Assembly: GCF_900496995.4 (NCBI RefSeq)
Contig: NC_044011.1
Location: forward strand, 14,602,041-14,666,040
Length of the DNA: 64,000 nt
Reading direction: 5' to 3'
From: Aquila chrysaetos chrysaetos
Taxonomy: Eukaryota; Chordata; Aves; Accipitriformes; Accipitridae
The notes below the pieces were generated by a model. The model was given only the letters and a program-made list of their open reading frames with translations, was not told the origin of the DNA and searched no databases. The translations under genes were made by a program, and so were the position numbers. Position 1 is the stretch's first letter. Each line of letters begins with the position of its first letter. Positions 44,364 through 54,997 of this stretch are shown here, piece after piece.

Positions 44364-45483
44364 AACACTTAGCAATGAACCAGAGATGCTGTGAAGCTAG
44401 TGCTTTCCCTTTCTGCAGGAGGAAAGGGGGGGGGTAAGATTTTTTAAAATTTGCTAAAACCAAAAAATAGGGAAGTATCTGGACAATTAATTATGATCTG
44501 CGAAGTGTAAAGTTCAGTGTAGCTCAGTTTCCCCCTCATTACCTATTTTCTTAATAGAAAGGGAGACACCAAAATGATCTAACTGGCTCTTACTCTAGAT
44601 ATAAGACACAGACCAAAGTTTAGAAGGTTATGTTTGAATTTTAAATGAAATAGACTGAAATATTAATGATTCTTCAGCTCAGAAGAGCTTAAAATAGACT
44701 GTTGCATGAGCACTGATGAGGTTAGCCTGTTTTAATGTTCCAGAGAAAAATCTACACTTCTTTTTGATTCTGTTGTGAACTTGAAATGTAAGAAAACTAT
44801 GGGAACAGTGTCCCTAAAGGGAGAAGATACTCTGGGTTTTTAAGCAGAGAAAATTAAATAGAGGGGGTAGTAGTGCTGATGCTTGGAGAATTCACATTTC
44901 TCACCCCCCCCTTGGAAGGCGGCACTCTGAGCTGGAGGAGCAACTGGACATTTGTGTACTCTGTGTGTGTGCATATGTGTACACTCCCACTGGCGGGACA
45001 TGCTCAGGTTCTCTCTCCTCTCTGGACCTGGGGACAGGGAACTGCAGCAGCCACACTGAAGCCCAAACAGTTACTTCCCCTTGGCCTTGCACTTCCCTTT
45101 CCGCCCCACTGAAGTTTCTCTGCCACCTGCTGACCAGCTCATGGCTCGTGGCAGCCCTGCCAGCAGAGTGCGGGGGACACAAAACACCCCCCTTGAGGCT
45201 CATTTCCCCTTCCCGACCTCTTTTCCTCACTCAGGGCCAGGGGGACCTGTCATGCCTGGGCATCCTAGGGGCTGCTCACTGAGGACGCTGTTCTTTGCTG
45301 CTCTCCAAAAATCTTCTTCTGCCTCCACTGTGTCTTCCTGCAGGAAGTGGATGCTCAGACCCAGAGAAATACTTCCCTTTCTCCACAATGGCAAAAATGT
45401 CAAGAACAGTGATGCATCCTGGAGTTTAGGAAACTGTCTGGCTCTGTGTCCCACCCTTCAGGACATCTATTCCCATATGTATT

Positions 45484-45513
45484 CCTATCTATCTATCTAT
45501 CTATCTATCTATC
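45484..45513. repeat. (CTAT)n microsatellite
   Basis: About seven uninterrupted tetranucleotide units. Confidence 0.95.
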
Positions 45514-45734
45514 ATTACCTCAAAGTGCTTACGGTGGGAAAGCCAGATGCTCATCCGAGGTCCTCACACAGGCATTCCCATAGCACAGAGTGTGCTTGCC
45601 AAGATGCTGAGGACAAAGGCAGGTCAGTGGCAGTGAAACTGTTTCTCCTGCCTTCTGAATGGTTCAGTGACACCAAGGCACCAGCCTCGTCCTGGTCAGC
45701 CCTGAATGGCAGGTAGGACAGTATAAGGAAATTT

Positions 45735-46846
45735 TTTTCTCATCAGTGAAGACGTGAAAAGATCCCCCCACCTTATGTACCTGCCGCTGCAAGCCTCGGG
45801 ACTTTGTGCTGTTGAGTGCTCTGCGGCCCACCCTGCAAAGGGCTCTGCTCTCTGGAGCAAGCCTGCTGCAAGGCAGGGCTGCGAGAGTCCTTTCTGCCCG
45901 CTTTGGCTTTGCAGTGCAGCCTCTCGGTAAGAGGATTGCTGTCACAGAGATGCTCTTTGGGCTGCTGTGCAGTGCCTGCCCCTGTGAAGGGCTGCCGGCC
46001 AGCCAGCCAGGACGCCTGGGTGGTTGCGCTGGTGTGACTGCACCATCTAGTGCTGTCTTCTGCAAACTCACCGCTTGTCTTAGAGCCAAAAGGAGGCGCA
46101 ACTGGTTGCTCACCGGTCGACAGGGATTGCACCTCAAATGCGCGTAGAACCATACTTCCTGTTTCATAACGCCCCAAAAGCGGGAGAAATTGATGTGGCA
46201 AAGGCAGCAGCTTCTTCTAGCCACTGTCTTCCCTGTCAGGTGAGCTTCCATCCAGCTTGGACAGCCATTAGAGAGGAAGAAGCATGGCACAGCGCTGGCT
46301 TGCATCAGTGATACATGTGCACAAAATGCACGTGTGAAATAATAAGCTGCTTCAGTGGGCTCTGAAGGGAAAACGCAGGTTCAGTTCTAAATTGCTAGCT
46401 GTATTCAGTGCCAGTCTGAATCCAGTCGGGAAACGATAAGGCAACAGCAGAAATAAGGCCCAGACCCACAGCGGCTGCTCACTCTGCTCCTGCTCAGGTG
46501 CTGCCCTAAGGCACAGCTCCTGCGAAGGCCTGATGCGTGCGGAGAGCAGCGTCTTTCGGCTGCAGAAGGAGCGGCACGTACGCTGGATGCTGAGGCCAGA
46601 AAGAGATAAGGTCTGCTGCCTCTGCAGCCTTGCCGAAGTAACTGTTTGGTAGTTTCTGATAAGCCTGGAAGTCTTCAGAACTTATTGCAACAAGCCACAG
46701 GAAAGGTGTCGACCAGACTTCTGAGCTGGAAGGCACGAATATGCTAGCTTATCCCAAAAGGCGTTTGGAAGCACATCCATCAGCAGCTGGGCTGCTGAGT
46801 CTCTCCTGCTTCCTTGGGTGATAGAGGGGACACCTGCAGCGTGATG
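45735..46846. repeat. 1.1-kb near-identical duplicated segment, copy 1
   Basis: This block matches 53,493-54,604 at a constant offset of 7,758 bp. I found no indel and one substitution (A at 46,313, G at 54,071). Outside the block the two loci are still related but clearly diverged: about 33 bp on the left (tggtcagYcctgaatggcag...gacagtata) and a short patch on the right (ccttagccagg). It carries open frames on both strands (up to about 190 codons on the - strand) that match no family I know. It has no TG...CA ends, primer-binding site or polypurine tract. About 110 bp inside it is related to the AKAP12 3' UTR. Confidence 0.95.
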
Positions 46847-47400
46847 GAAAGGAAGCAGAGGGAGCATTGGAATCATTACCCTTAGCCAGGGTTAAGTGCT
46901 CCAAGAGGTCTTCCAGCATATGTTAACACATATACCAGTATATTCCACAAATGATAAAAAACAGAGGAGAGCCTCAGCTAAAGTAAATATAATGGAACAG
47001 AGCTAGCCTGTCTCTGCAAAAATGAGAAAGCAAAATGGGGAAACAGAGGAGCACACTCAGTCTCCACTGAGCATAAGTGGTTATGGAAAAAGTGTTTAGA
47101 AAAAGAGCAATCTCCAAGTGAATTAAATGTGCTAACACCTGTTTTACAGCAATTGGCTGAGTTTGCCTATCAACTCTTCATGATAGTCCTCTGGGATCCA
47201 TACCCAGGGATGGTGGTGACACAATGCAACTTAAGAAAGTAATGACTACAGCAGAGGATTTTAGGGATGTGACCTCTGGGATACCCATATCTATCAGCAC
47301 TGACCCTTGACCATGAATATGCAGGAAACCAAGGTCTGGGCTTGATCCTGTGGCAGTCCAAGCAGCTGCTACTTGCCCTGCTGAGGATTCAAGTACTGAG
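46847..47400. other. spacer between duplicated segment and pol remnant
   Basis: No gene seen. It is likely part of the degraded retroviral insertion or its flank, but I recognise no gag or leader motif. Confidence 0.4.
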
Positions 47401-48870
47401 GTGGTGGTGGCAGTTAATGACCACTGCTTTATGACATTCCCCCTGGACACAGGAGCCCAAATGTAGATGGTAGATAAGGGCACTTAGTAAGGACAGCCTT
47501 CGCTTTTTGCAGAAAATTAGTTTCAATTGTAGGCGTCCATGGGCAAGTTGCTACCCACCGCTGGCCAGGGCTAAATTAATTCTGTCTAATGGACCAGCAG
47601 TCCACCCAACCTTACTCTTAAATCCTCATGATAGGTGCCTTTTAGGTACAGATTTACTGAAGGGTTGGTAAAGGGGTGGACCCATGGGAGAAATAGTAAA
47701 CAAGGATGACCACCCCCTTTACTGCAGTTTGCCTTATATCGATGCACCCCATTAGCCTGTTACAAACAGATGCCACCTTAGCCCATAGCAAGCTAGTTAG
47801 CACTCCACATTGCAAGTTCCCTCCTGATGCCATCTATCCTCTTATTGAATTGACAAAACAGGTGAAAGAACAGGGAATCATTGGCAAGTCTCAGCCTCCT
47901 ACACGTCTCCTGTATGGCCTCGAAAGAAGCCTAACGGCAAGTGGCAACTAACAGCACATTATGCAGGCCTGACCGCTGCTGCCAAACCACTCACTGAGGC
48001 TGTTCCCAATATAGCTGATATAGTCGGTCCTCTTAATGATGGATGGCAACTATCGATGTGAAAGATATGTTTTTTATGATCCCAGCACTGGAGGCAGATA
48101 AGATGAGCTTTGCTTTCATCTGGCAGGGACTCCAGTGTACATTTAGTCACCTATGGTAAGACTTAAACCATAGTCCCACCATACGTGTAGCTCATGCTAC
48201 ATTGGCTAAAGAGCTGGAAATGTGAAAAAATTTCCACAAGAGGTCACTGTGGGGCAGCGCGTCGGTGATTTCTTAAGAGGTGGCCGCTTCGCAGAACTTG
48301 TGTACAGGCTACGGACACTTGCTACAACACACCCACAGCCAACTCGGGTAGAGATATCACAAGAACAGAAACAAGGGCCCAGTCACGCATTCATCCTTTG
48401 GGGAGTCAGATGGATAGGTGGGAGAAAAACAGCCCCCGATGAGGTGCTACAACGAATCCAATAGTTACCCCTGCATCAGAATAAGAAAGGAGTTATGTGT
48501 CGCGCTAGGGACTTTAGGATCTCAGAGGGCACGTATTCTAGGGTTTAGTAGAATATACTTACCACTCCATAATTTACTAAAGAAAAATGCAATCTGGGAA
48601 TGGATCCCACAACATAACAAGGCCCCCAGAGCTGTTAAAGAAAACTATAAATGTGTATCAGTCACTGGGACTCATCCACCCTACATGGCCCCTCTCACTA
48701 TACATCCAGGTGGGAGAGAAGGGATATTGGTGGGGACTAGAGCAATAGGGGCTGCCTGGATCCATGCCACATTGCATCACTTTGGGCTCCAAATCGCAGC
48801 AGAATTTCATGTAAGAATGCAGTCATATATAACAATAAGACTACTATCAGAGAATTATGAAAAGAAACCC
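47400..48870 (+). mobile_element. broken endogenous retrovirus pol remains (ERVL-like)
   Basis: Old, disabled retroviral fragment on the + strand. Visible in order are a protease-like PLDTGAQ (about 47,440-47,460) followed by a LGTDLL patch; a reverse-transcriptase-like stretch with TEAVPNIADIV (about 47,985-48,020) and FAFIWQG (about 48,108-48,130); and an RT connection-like stretch around 48,540-48,625. Frames change between these pieces, stop codons occur within them and the expected YxDD catalytic core was not found. The wording is closest to class III (ERVL-type) pol as I remember it. It is a fossil with no capacity to replicate. No paired LTRs could be assigned to it. Confidence 0.7.
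48785..48870 (+). repeat. block with a diverged copy at 52,900-52,985
   Basis: 'gcagtcata' and 'aattatga' with intervening similar sequence occur in the same order at both places, and a weaker match continues through 'atgtct'. It links the end of the pol remnant to sequence between the CpG island and the second 1.1-kb copy. Probably two fragments of one repeat family. Confidence 0.55.
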
Positions 48871-48939
48871 TAATTTTGAATAGAAAACCAGAGATTATGT
48901 CTTTACAGAAGGAGTGTGAAGCTGGGCAGTGGGGTCATC

Positions 48940-49465
48940 ATGAGGGCAAATACACTTCCACTCCAGTAAAGCTTTTGGAAAATCCAAAAGAGCATGAGTG
49001 GTTTTTTTCCATGGTAAGCATGGAGTACCTCACTCCCAACGCTTTTTGTACTTCAGTGAAATCTGACTCAGAAAAGACAATAGGTATAGTCTCTCCCTAG
49101 GCTATTTACTGTACTTGCTTAACTGAGACCTTCGTTATCTCCATCTCTGAGACCTGCTTGGGAAAATAAGATGGTCTTGAGAGAGTAAGTTGTCATTAAT
49201 AAAGCTTTTTTAATTGTCTTCTTTCTGTCAGATGTGCTGAGCATTCATGTGACATTTGGAGAGATGCCAGTCTTAGAGAACAACTGGCAAGGCTGTGGCA
49301 GAGCCAGGAGATTTATCCACAAGGCTTAACTTAGGGATGCTAACGCGCTCTTTTGAAGACATCACCTTTTTGTCATGATCATTAAAAAGCAATGCCTTTA
49401 ATGGCCAGTATAGCTACACGTGTTCTACATGCAAAGGTCTGCACAACTGACCCAAGATCCTGGCA
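48940..49465 (+). pseudogene. diverged copy of the AKAP12 last intron/last exon
   Basis: Colinear with 36,760-37,340 and includes the intronic AATAAAGC stretch, the splice acceptor (ttctgtcag) and the equivalent of the last codons (ATG TGC TGA). Because intron sequence is included, this is a DNA-level copy and not a processed retrocopy. A gap of roughly 50 bp relative to AKAP12 lies near 49,437. It abuts the pol remnant directly. The reverse direction, with the AKAP12 tail derived from a repeat, cannot be excluded. Confidence 0.7.
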
Positions 49466-51940
49466 GATATCTCAACCCACTCCCCTCATGGCAGGCAGCA
49501 AGGACTCCCCCGCCTCCTTCTCCCCTTTCCTATGAGGAGACAGGGCCAGAAACAGGGGCATCTTCTGCACATGCTCTCCGGTGAAAGGGAAAACTGAAGC
49601 TGAAGTTAAGGAAGAAAAGACAGAGAAAGAAGGGGACATTTAGTGCTGCAATGCTTCAAATACTCGTTTGGTGTCATTCTAGCTGAACAGGCAGCATCCT
49701 GTGCCTGCACTCTCCACCAGTTTTTACGCAGACTTTGCAGCTTCCCCTTTCCTCCAGCAGCTCCTTCACAGCTTCCAGTGAGAAGCTCCTGCTTTGTTTC
49801 TCTCCCAGTCCTAACCCTAATCCTAAACCTATACCCTGGTTGCAAGCTGAGCCTTGTCCAAAACACCCAGCCCTGGCGCAAAGGTGAAAAACGCTTTGGG
49901 AGGGCAGAGTGTGGCCCCTCAGTCACATTTAGAAGACTGTTTCCGGGTTGCGGCTTTTCCCCATCAAAACTGCAGTCTGAGAGCGCTGGGGTTGTGGCCT
50001 TCTTGACAGGTCCAGTGTGGCTGGCTGCAGCACAAACCTTTGCCACAAACGGCCCTGTCACCTGGAGAGGCAGTGCCATTCCTGGACCTAACTGTCTCTG
50101 CAGCAGGTGCTAGACTTGCTCTAGTTATACCCTAGAGTCTCTCTTGGGTTTCTGAGTAGCTGGAGCAACTTGCTTGTATAATCTTAATACAATTCTAACT
50201 GCAGCATGATACCAAGAAATGCACTCTCTTGGTCCCATCAGATATTAAGGAAGGATTTTGCCACTCAGCTGGTAGGTTTTAAAGACAAACTGAGGAACTG
50301 CCCTCTTCTATAGTGCTTGCAAGCTGGCACTTCTGCAAAACTGCCTGCTTCACTTCAGCCAGAGCAATTCAATGCTATCCAGGAGACAGCTTACAGCCTG
50401 GAGTGTTACTCTTTTGCAAATGACCTCTCTCCCTTACGCTCAGTGGCAGACATCAGTGCTAAGTGCCAGTGGTATTGCATCCCTATTTCTCAGTTCTCAG
50501 AGCTATGTTTAATTGTGTTCCTTGATGGCAATAGGAAATAAACGTGCTCATTTCTCATGTAGGAGTCACTACTGAGGTGTGGCACTGCAAGTGAGTACTG
50601 CTACTGGCAGCTACGTGCCAGAGCAAATAAATTCTCTTGGCAGCAGCAGCTGCACTTGTTTCCTCTCACCACGCAAAACCTCAGCTCCTGTAAGCACTCT
50701 GGAGAAGACCGTCAGCAGGGCATGGCCAGAGGTGGAGTAAGCCATCACCTCACACTCCCTTGCAGGAGTATCAGAAGCAGGAAAATGTTTTATATGACAT
50801 TGCAATACTAGGTGACATTCTCATGGGTCTACCAAGGACTTGTGCTGAGACACAAATACAGGTCTTGAGAACTTTTAATTTCTGTATGACAACTTCTTTC
50901 TGGAGCAGAATGCAACTCCTTTAGGAGCAAGAGGATCTCTCTCACAGTTTCTGAAGGGGGAAAAAGCATCAATACAACCGTCATCTCCAAATTGCTAGTA
51001 CGCTCTTCTCTTTAAGACACAGATACAAATCCTGTGCCAAGAGATTTCTGACCGTCGAGCTACTGAGAACTGAAGGTGGTGCTCCCATTCTCTGGGGCAA
51101 GTATACTGTGCTTGGTAGCACCTTCTCTTGCCCAGCTGGCAGTGGCAAGGGGAAAGCACCAGCCCTAAGAGGAGCACTATCATCAGAGCACTGCTGCCCC
51201 TACGTTGGCAGAGCAGAAGCCATGTGTTCTCAATTCTGTCTGTGAAAGACATTGAAAGGCAGAAGCCCCTGCTTCCACTCTTGCTCTAAGATGGGGGCAT
51301 GGTCTGACTGCATAGTGAAAAACTGTTGTCATTGCAAGCTGCCCAAGTGACATACGTGCCTTACAAAGTTATTGCAGCAACCTCTGCAATGTCAAAATCC
51401 TCTATAACTGTAAAAGACCTCGACGTTACTTCTGTGCCCTGTATGTTCCCACTCTCTTTAGAGCAAACAGTTATTAGAATGTAAAAAAACCCAAACCAAA
51501 ACAAAAAACCAAACCCCACCCCAAAACAGGAAAGGTGGTGTCTTTAGAGGCATGGTCACAGTTTTACAGTTTAGGTGGCTGCTTCCTGAGTCTCTGCTTA
51601 GTTGTCTTTCAGACCCTAGACTCTCCCGGTTCAGCCCGAGCTGCTGTTTCACCACGCATCAGCTCTCCACTCCGCATGGCACAGCTCTGCATGCCGATGA
51701 AAGCTGATTCCAGATTTCTGCCGATTCCTTCAGCTGATTTTCGCATTTGTTTCGCTTTCAGCAGATGGAGCTCAGGAAAGACGCGTGGCATTGTGGCCCC
51801 TTGCTCTGGGACACACCTTTACCCACGGAGACTCCCCAGGGCAGCAATACTCTGGCCTGTGGGACAGGCCACACATTGCCCCAGTCGGTCCAGTTTCAAG
51901 TAAAACTGTGGTGTTACCAAACCCACTGGGAGGACTCCAT
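49466..51940. other. intergenic sequence, no supported gene
   Basis: Short open frames only. It contains a short degenerate telomere-like run (cctaaccctaatcctaaacc, near 49,810-49,830) and an A/C-rich block near 51,482-51,528. A - strand frame at 50,995-51,252 has a hydrophobic, signal-like segment but no other support. Confidence 0.55.
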
Positions 51941-52130
51941 TTCTGCTGCCCACGCCAGCAGCGGGCTTCGGGTGGGGCAAAGCCCACGAAGCTCCTCAGA
52001 CACCCAGCACCGGGGCGGGGACGGCGACACGTCCCCGCCCTCACGCAACCTGCCACACCGGCGGGCGGCGGAAACCCGCCTCAGGCGGGACGGGGGCTGA
52101 CGGCCTCCCGCCGCCGGCGCCCTGCCGCCC

Positions 52131-52142
52131 CGCGCATGCGCG
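52131..52142. promoter_or_regulatory. NRF1 binding site
   Basis: CGCGCATGCGCG contains the full palindromic GCGCATGCGC consensus of nuclear respiratory factor 1. It lies 39 bp upstream of the candidate ATG at 52,181. Confidence 0.75.
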
Positions 52143-52180
52143 GCCCTCACCGCCCCCTCCGCTGGCGCGCTGCCCCGGAG

Positions 52181-52768
52181 ATGGCCGCCACGGCGCTGAG
52201 GGTCCTTTCCGCTCCCCCGCGGAGCCGCCCGGCCGCTGCGGGCCGGAGCCGCCCCCATCGGTCCCTACGGCTACTGCAGCGGCCCCACGCCCTGCCCTGC
52301 CCTGCCCTGCCCTGCCCTGCCCTGCCCGCGCGAAGTACCGAGCGCCGCCTGACGCCGCCGAGCCGTGAGTGCCAGCCTCCGGCGGGCCTGCGCGCCCGGC
52401 CCCGCCGCTGCCCGCCAGGGCCAACCCCCTGCGGCGGTCCTCGCTGCCCTGCCCGGGCGAGGGGAGGCCCCGCCGGCAGGTGGGACGCGCCGCCGGACCT
52501 CGGCGTTACTTGGGGTGCACTTGGCGGGCCCTGGCCTCTCGGAGCCGGGGTGGGGGCTGCTGCTCCGTCGCCACAGCTACGGGTGCTTGGCGTTGTGGGG
52601 AGGAGGAACGTGCTCGTTACGCCGACCTGGCGTGTGACGGGAGAGTGGTGCAGGGCGACGCTTGCACCCTTTGAGTCATACCTGTGGTATGTCTTTTTTT
52701 TAAACGCAGGTCCTACTACAGCTCTACCGAAAAATAATCAAGTAGGGCAGGAAAACTTTGAACTTTAA
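52181..52768 (+). CDS. candidate two-exon small protein (unrecognised)
   Basis: Hypothetical. ATG at 52,181 overlaps the YY1-like element. The frame runs 61 codons plus one base to a donor at 52,364|gtgagt, then from an acceptor at 52,709 (taaacgcag|) through PTTALPKNNQVGQENFEL to TAA at 52,766-52,768, overlapping an AATAAA at 52,767-52,772. The product would be 80 residues. Its N-terminal half is rich in Arg, Ala, Pro and Leu with almost no acidic residues (MAATALRVLSAPPRSRP), as in mitochondrial presequences, but part of it is encoded by the CCCTG array. I recognise no homologue. It could equally be the 5' end of a longer gene, a dead gene or a non-coding transcript. Confidence 0.3.
   Translation: MAATALRVLSAPPRSRPAAAGRSRPHRSLRLLQRPHALPCPALPCPALPARSTERRLTPPSRECQPPAGLRARPRRCPPGPTPCGGPRCPARARGGPAGRWDAPPDLGVTWGALGGPWPLGAGVGAAAPSPQLRVLGVVGRRNVLVTPTWRVTGEWCRATLAPFESYLWYVFFLNAGPTTALPKNNQVGQENFEL
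52289..52326. repeat. (CCCTG)n pentamer array
   Basis: About seven tandem CCCTG units within the CpG island. It would encode ALPCP-type repeats in the candidate ORF, which weakens the case for a conserved protein there. Confidence 0.95.
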
Positions 52769-52772
52769 TAAA
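52767..52772 (+). terminator. candidate poly(A) signal of the CpG-island transcript
   Basis: AATAAA overlapping the stop codon of the candidate ORF. A T/G-rich stretch (gtttgtcgg, ttcttcttcagttcttgt) follows. Confidence 0.25.
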
Positions 52773-53492
52773 CTCGGCGAACGGGTGAAGTTTGTCGGAA
52801 GGTTCTTCTTCAGTTCTTGTACGCAAATCAGGGCTTGTCCTGGGTCTCTTTCCTGTATCAGTATTGCCAAAGATGTCTCACGTAAGCCTCAAGTTGAGAT
52901 TTTAAAAAGAAAAATCTGCATAAGAGTGCAGTCATACAAAAGAATGAGATTATTATTGAACAATTATGACTCAGCATTCTGTGTACATGTCTCTGTGTGG
53001 AGGCTTGCGTGCCAGCAACTGGAGCAGTGGTGGTTTGGTGATGGGGCATCACCTTCCTTTCCTCAGCAGTGCATGCAAATCACATGCTTTGAGTGACTAT
53101 TTCACTTCATGTCCTCCCAAGTACTGCTGTTGGGGTGGAAGGACCTGACCCAGAGTGTGTGTAGCCCTCCCTGTTTTCCAGGCTTTACCCTTTTGTGGGC
53201 AGTCGGGAAAGACCTGCTCCTGCTAAGGTGGGAAGCTCACGCTAGCAGTTTAACACCAGCACAGAGGCTGTGACCAGTGTCAATGCTCAGGGCTGCCCAA
53301 AAGCATGTGCTTGTCCTCGTCTAGGGCTGCACTTGCAGGGGCTGACTAACTGCGCCACCATGAAATTGACCCAGTTTGGAGTCAACTCCTTTTGAGGGGA
53401 AATGGTCTTGGTCAGTCCTGAATGGCAGATATGACAGTATAATACATATATATATATATAAAATAACATCTAATAATATTTAAAATTACGTA

Positions 53493-54604
53493 TTTTCTCA
53501 TCAGTGAAGACGTGAAAAGATCCCCCCACCTTATGTACCTGCCGCTGCAAGCCTCGGGACTTTGTGCTGTTGAGTGCTCTGCGGCCCACCCTGCAAAGGG
53601 CTCTGCTCTCTGGAGCAAGCCTGCTGCAAGGCAGGGCTGCGAGAGTCCTTTCTGCCCGCTTTGGCTTTGCAGTGCAGCCTCTCGGTAAGAGGATTGCTGT
53701 CACAGAGATGCTCTTTGGGCTGCTGTGCAGTGCCTGCCCCTGTGAAGGGCTGCCGGCCAGCCAGCCAGGACGCCTGGGTGGTTGCGCTGGTGTGACTGCA
53801 CCATCTAGTGCTGTCTTCTGCAAACTCACCGCTTGTCTTAGAGCCAAAAGGAGGCGCAACTGGTTGCTCACCGGTCGACAGGGATTGCACCTCAAATGCG
53901 CGTAGAACCATACTTCCTGTTTCATAACGCCCCAAAAGCGGGAGAAATTGATGTGGCAAAGGCAGCAGCTTCTTCTAGCCACTGTCTTCCCTGTCAGGTG
54001 AGCTTCCATCCAGCTTGGACAGCCATTAGAGAGGAAGAAGCATGGCACAGCGCTGGCTTGCATCAGTGATGCATGTGCACAAAATGCACGTGTGAAATAA
54101 TAAGCTGCTTCAGTGGGCTCTGAAGGGAAAACGCAGGTTCAGTTCTAAATTGCTAGCTGTATTCAGTGCCAGTCTGAATCCAGTCGGGAAACGATAAGGC
54201 AACAGCAGAAATAAGGCCCAGACCCACAGCGGCTGCTCACTCTGCTCCTGCTCAGGTGCTGCCCTAAGGCACAGCTCCTGCGAAGGCCTGATGCGTGCGG
54301 AGAGCAGCGTCTTTCGGCTGCAGAAGGAGCGGCACGTACGCTGGATGCTGAGGCCAGAAAGAGATAAGGTCTGCTGCCTCTGCAGCCTTGCCGAAGTAAC
54401 TGTTTGGTAGTTTCTGATAAGCCTGGAAGTCTTCAGAACTTATTGCAACAAGCCACAGGAAAGGTGTCGACCAGACTTCTGAGCTGGAAGGCACGAATAT
54501 GCTAGCTTATCCCAAAAGGCGTTTGGAAGCACATCCATCAGCAGCTGGGCTGCTGAGTCTCTCCTGCTTCCTTGGGTGATAGAGGGGACACCTGCAGCGT
54601 GATG
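53493..54604. repeat. 1.1-kb near-identical duplicated segment, copy 2
   Basis: Second copy of the 45,735-46,846 block in the same orientation, with one visible base difference (G at 54,071). The left flank here carries an inserted (AT)n-rich stretch of about 50 bp between the diverged 33-bp homology and the identical block. No function or family is recognised. Confidence 0.95.
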
Positions 54605-54997
54605 CAGGAGGAAGGATAAGCACCCCACCCCTTAGCCAGGCAACTCTTTTGCTCATAAGCATGTGTGTTAGTGACTTCATGAGTTAATGAGCGTGTTTAT
54701 TGTTGAAGCAATAAATCAGAGAATTGAGAATCTAGACTAGTTTGTCAAAAGGGGATTGAGCGTTTGTTTGATTTTTACCTAATGAGCTCATGAAATAAAG
54801 TTTGATTCACAGACTAGTACATTGCTCTGTGAATTTGAGAGACCCAAATGAACCATGACAATCCACAAAATAATTCACTGCTGAAACTGCAATTACACAA
54901 TACAGTAGTAACAAAATGGAAAATGCTTCAACCATGTGGTTGAGAGATTAAGGAACAGGATTGAAGGAAACATGGATTTATCAGGAAGCTCCCTTAG

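Larger units (their letters stand above)
39740..45734. other. intergenic region between AKAP12 and the repeat cluster
   Basis: I see no supported gene. The longest open frame (229 codons, 40,428-41,117, +) has no recognisable domain and is Cys/Trp-rich in a way that suggests chance. An A/C-rich retroposon-like tail lies at 44,069-44,130, a 12-bp perfect hairpin at 44,334-44,363 and a (CTAT)n microsatellite at 45,484-45,513. Confidence 0.6.
51950..52650 (+). promoter_or_regulatory. intergenic CpG island with NRF1-type promoter
   Basis: A compact CpG island with many CpGs on both strands, unlike the surrounding sequence. It contains the palindromic NRF1 site CGCGCATGCGCG at 52,131-52,142, a YY1-like GAGATGGCCGCC at 52,179-52,190 and a CCCTG pentamer array at 52,289-52,326. 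NRF1 and YY1 sites near the start are typical of TATA-less housekeeping promoters. I know of no mammalian coding gene between AKAP12 and ZBTB2, so the transcript it drives is unidentified. Confidence 0.75.

Noticed and set aside
45664-46305. 213-codon - strand frame, also present in the second copy at 53,470-54,063
   Set aside because: It is duplicated only because the whole block is duplicated. With a single base difference there is no selection signal to read, and no family resemblance was found.
50995-51252. 85-codon - strand frame with a hydrophobic signal-like segment and several cysteines
   Set aside because: Isolated, with no promoter, no splice context and no family match. One hydrophobic stretch is not enough support.
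45735-54604. The two 1.1-kb blocks as the 5' and 3' LTRs of one provirus enclosing the pol remains
   Set aside because: No TG...CA ends, no primer-binding site after the first copy, no polypurine tract before the second and no target duplication. The enclosed pol is far too decayed for LTRs that differ by one base.
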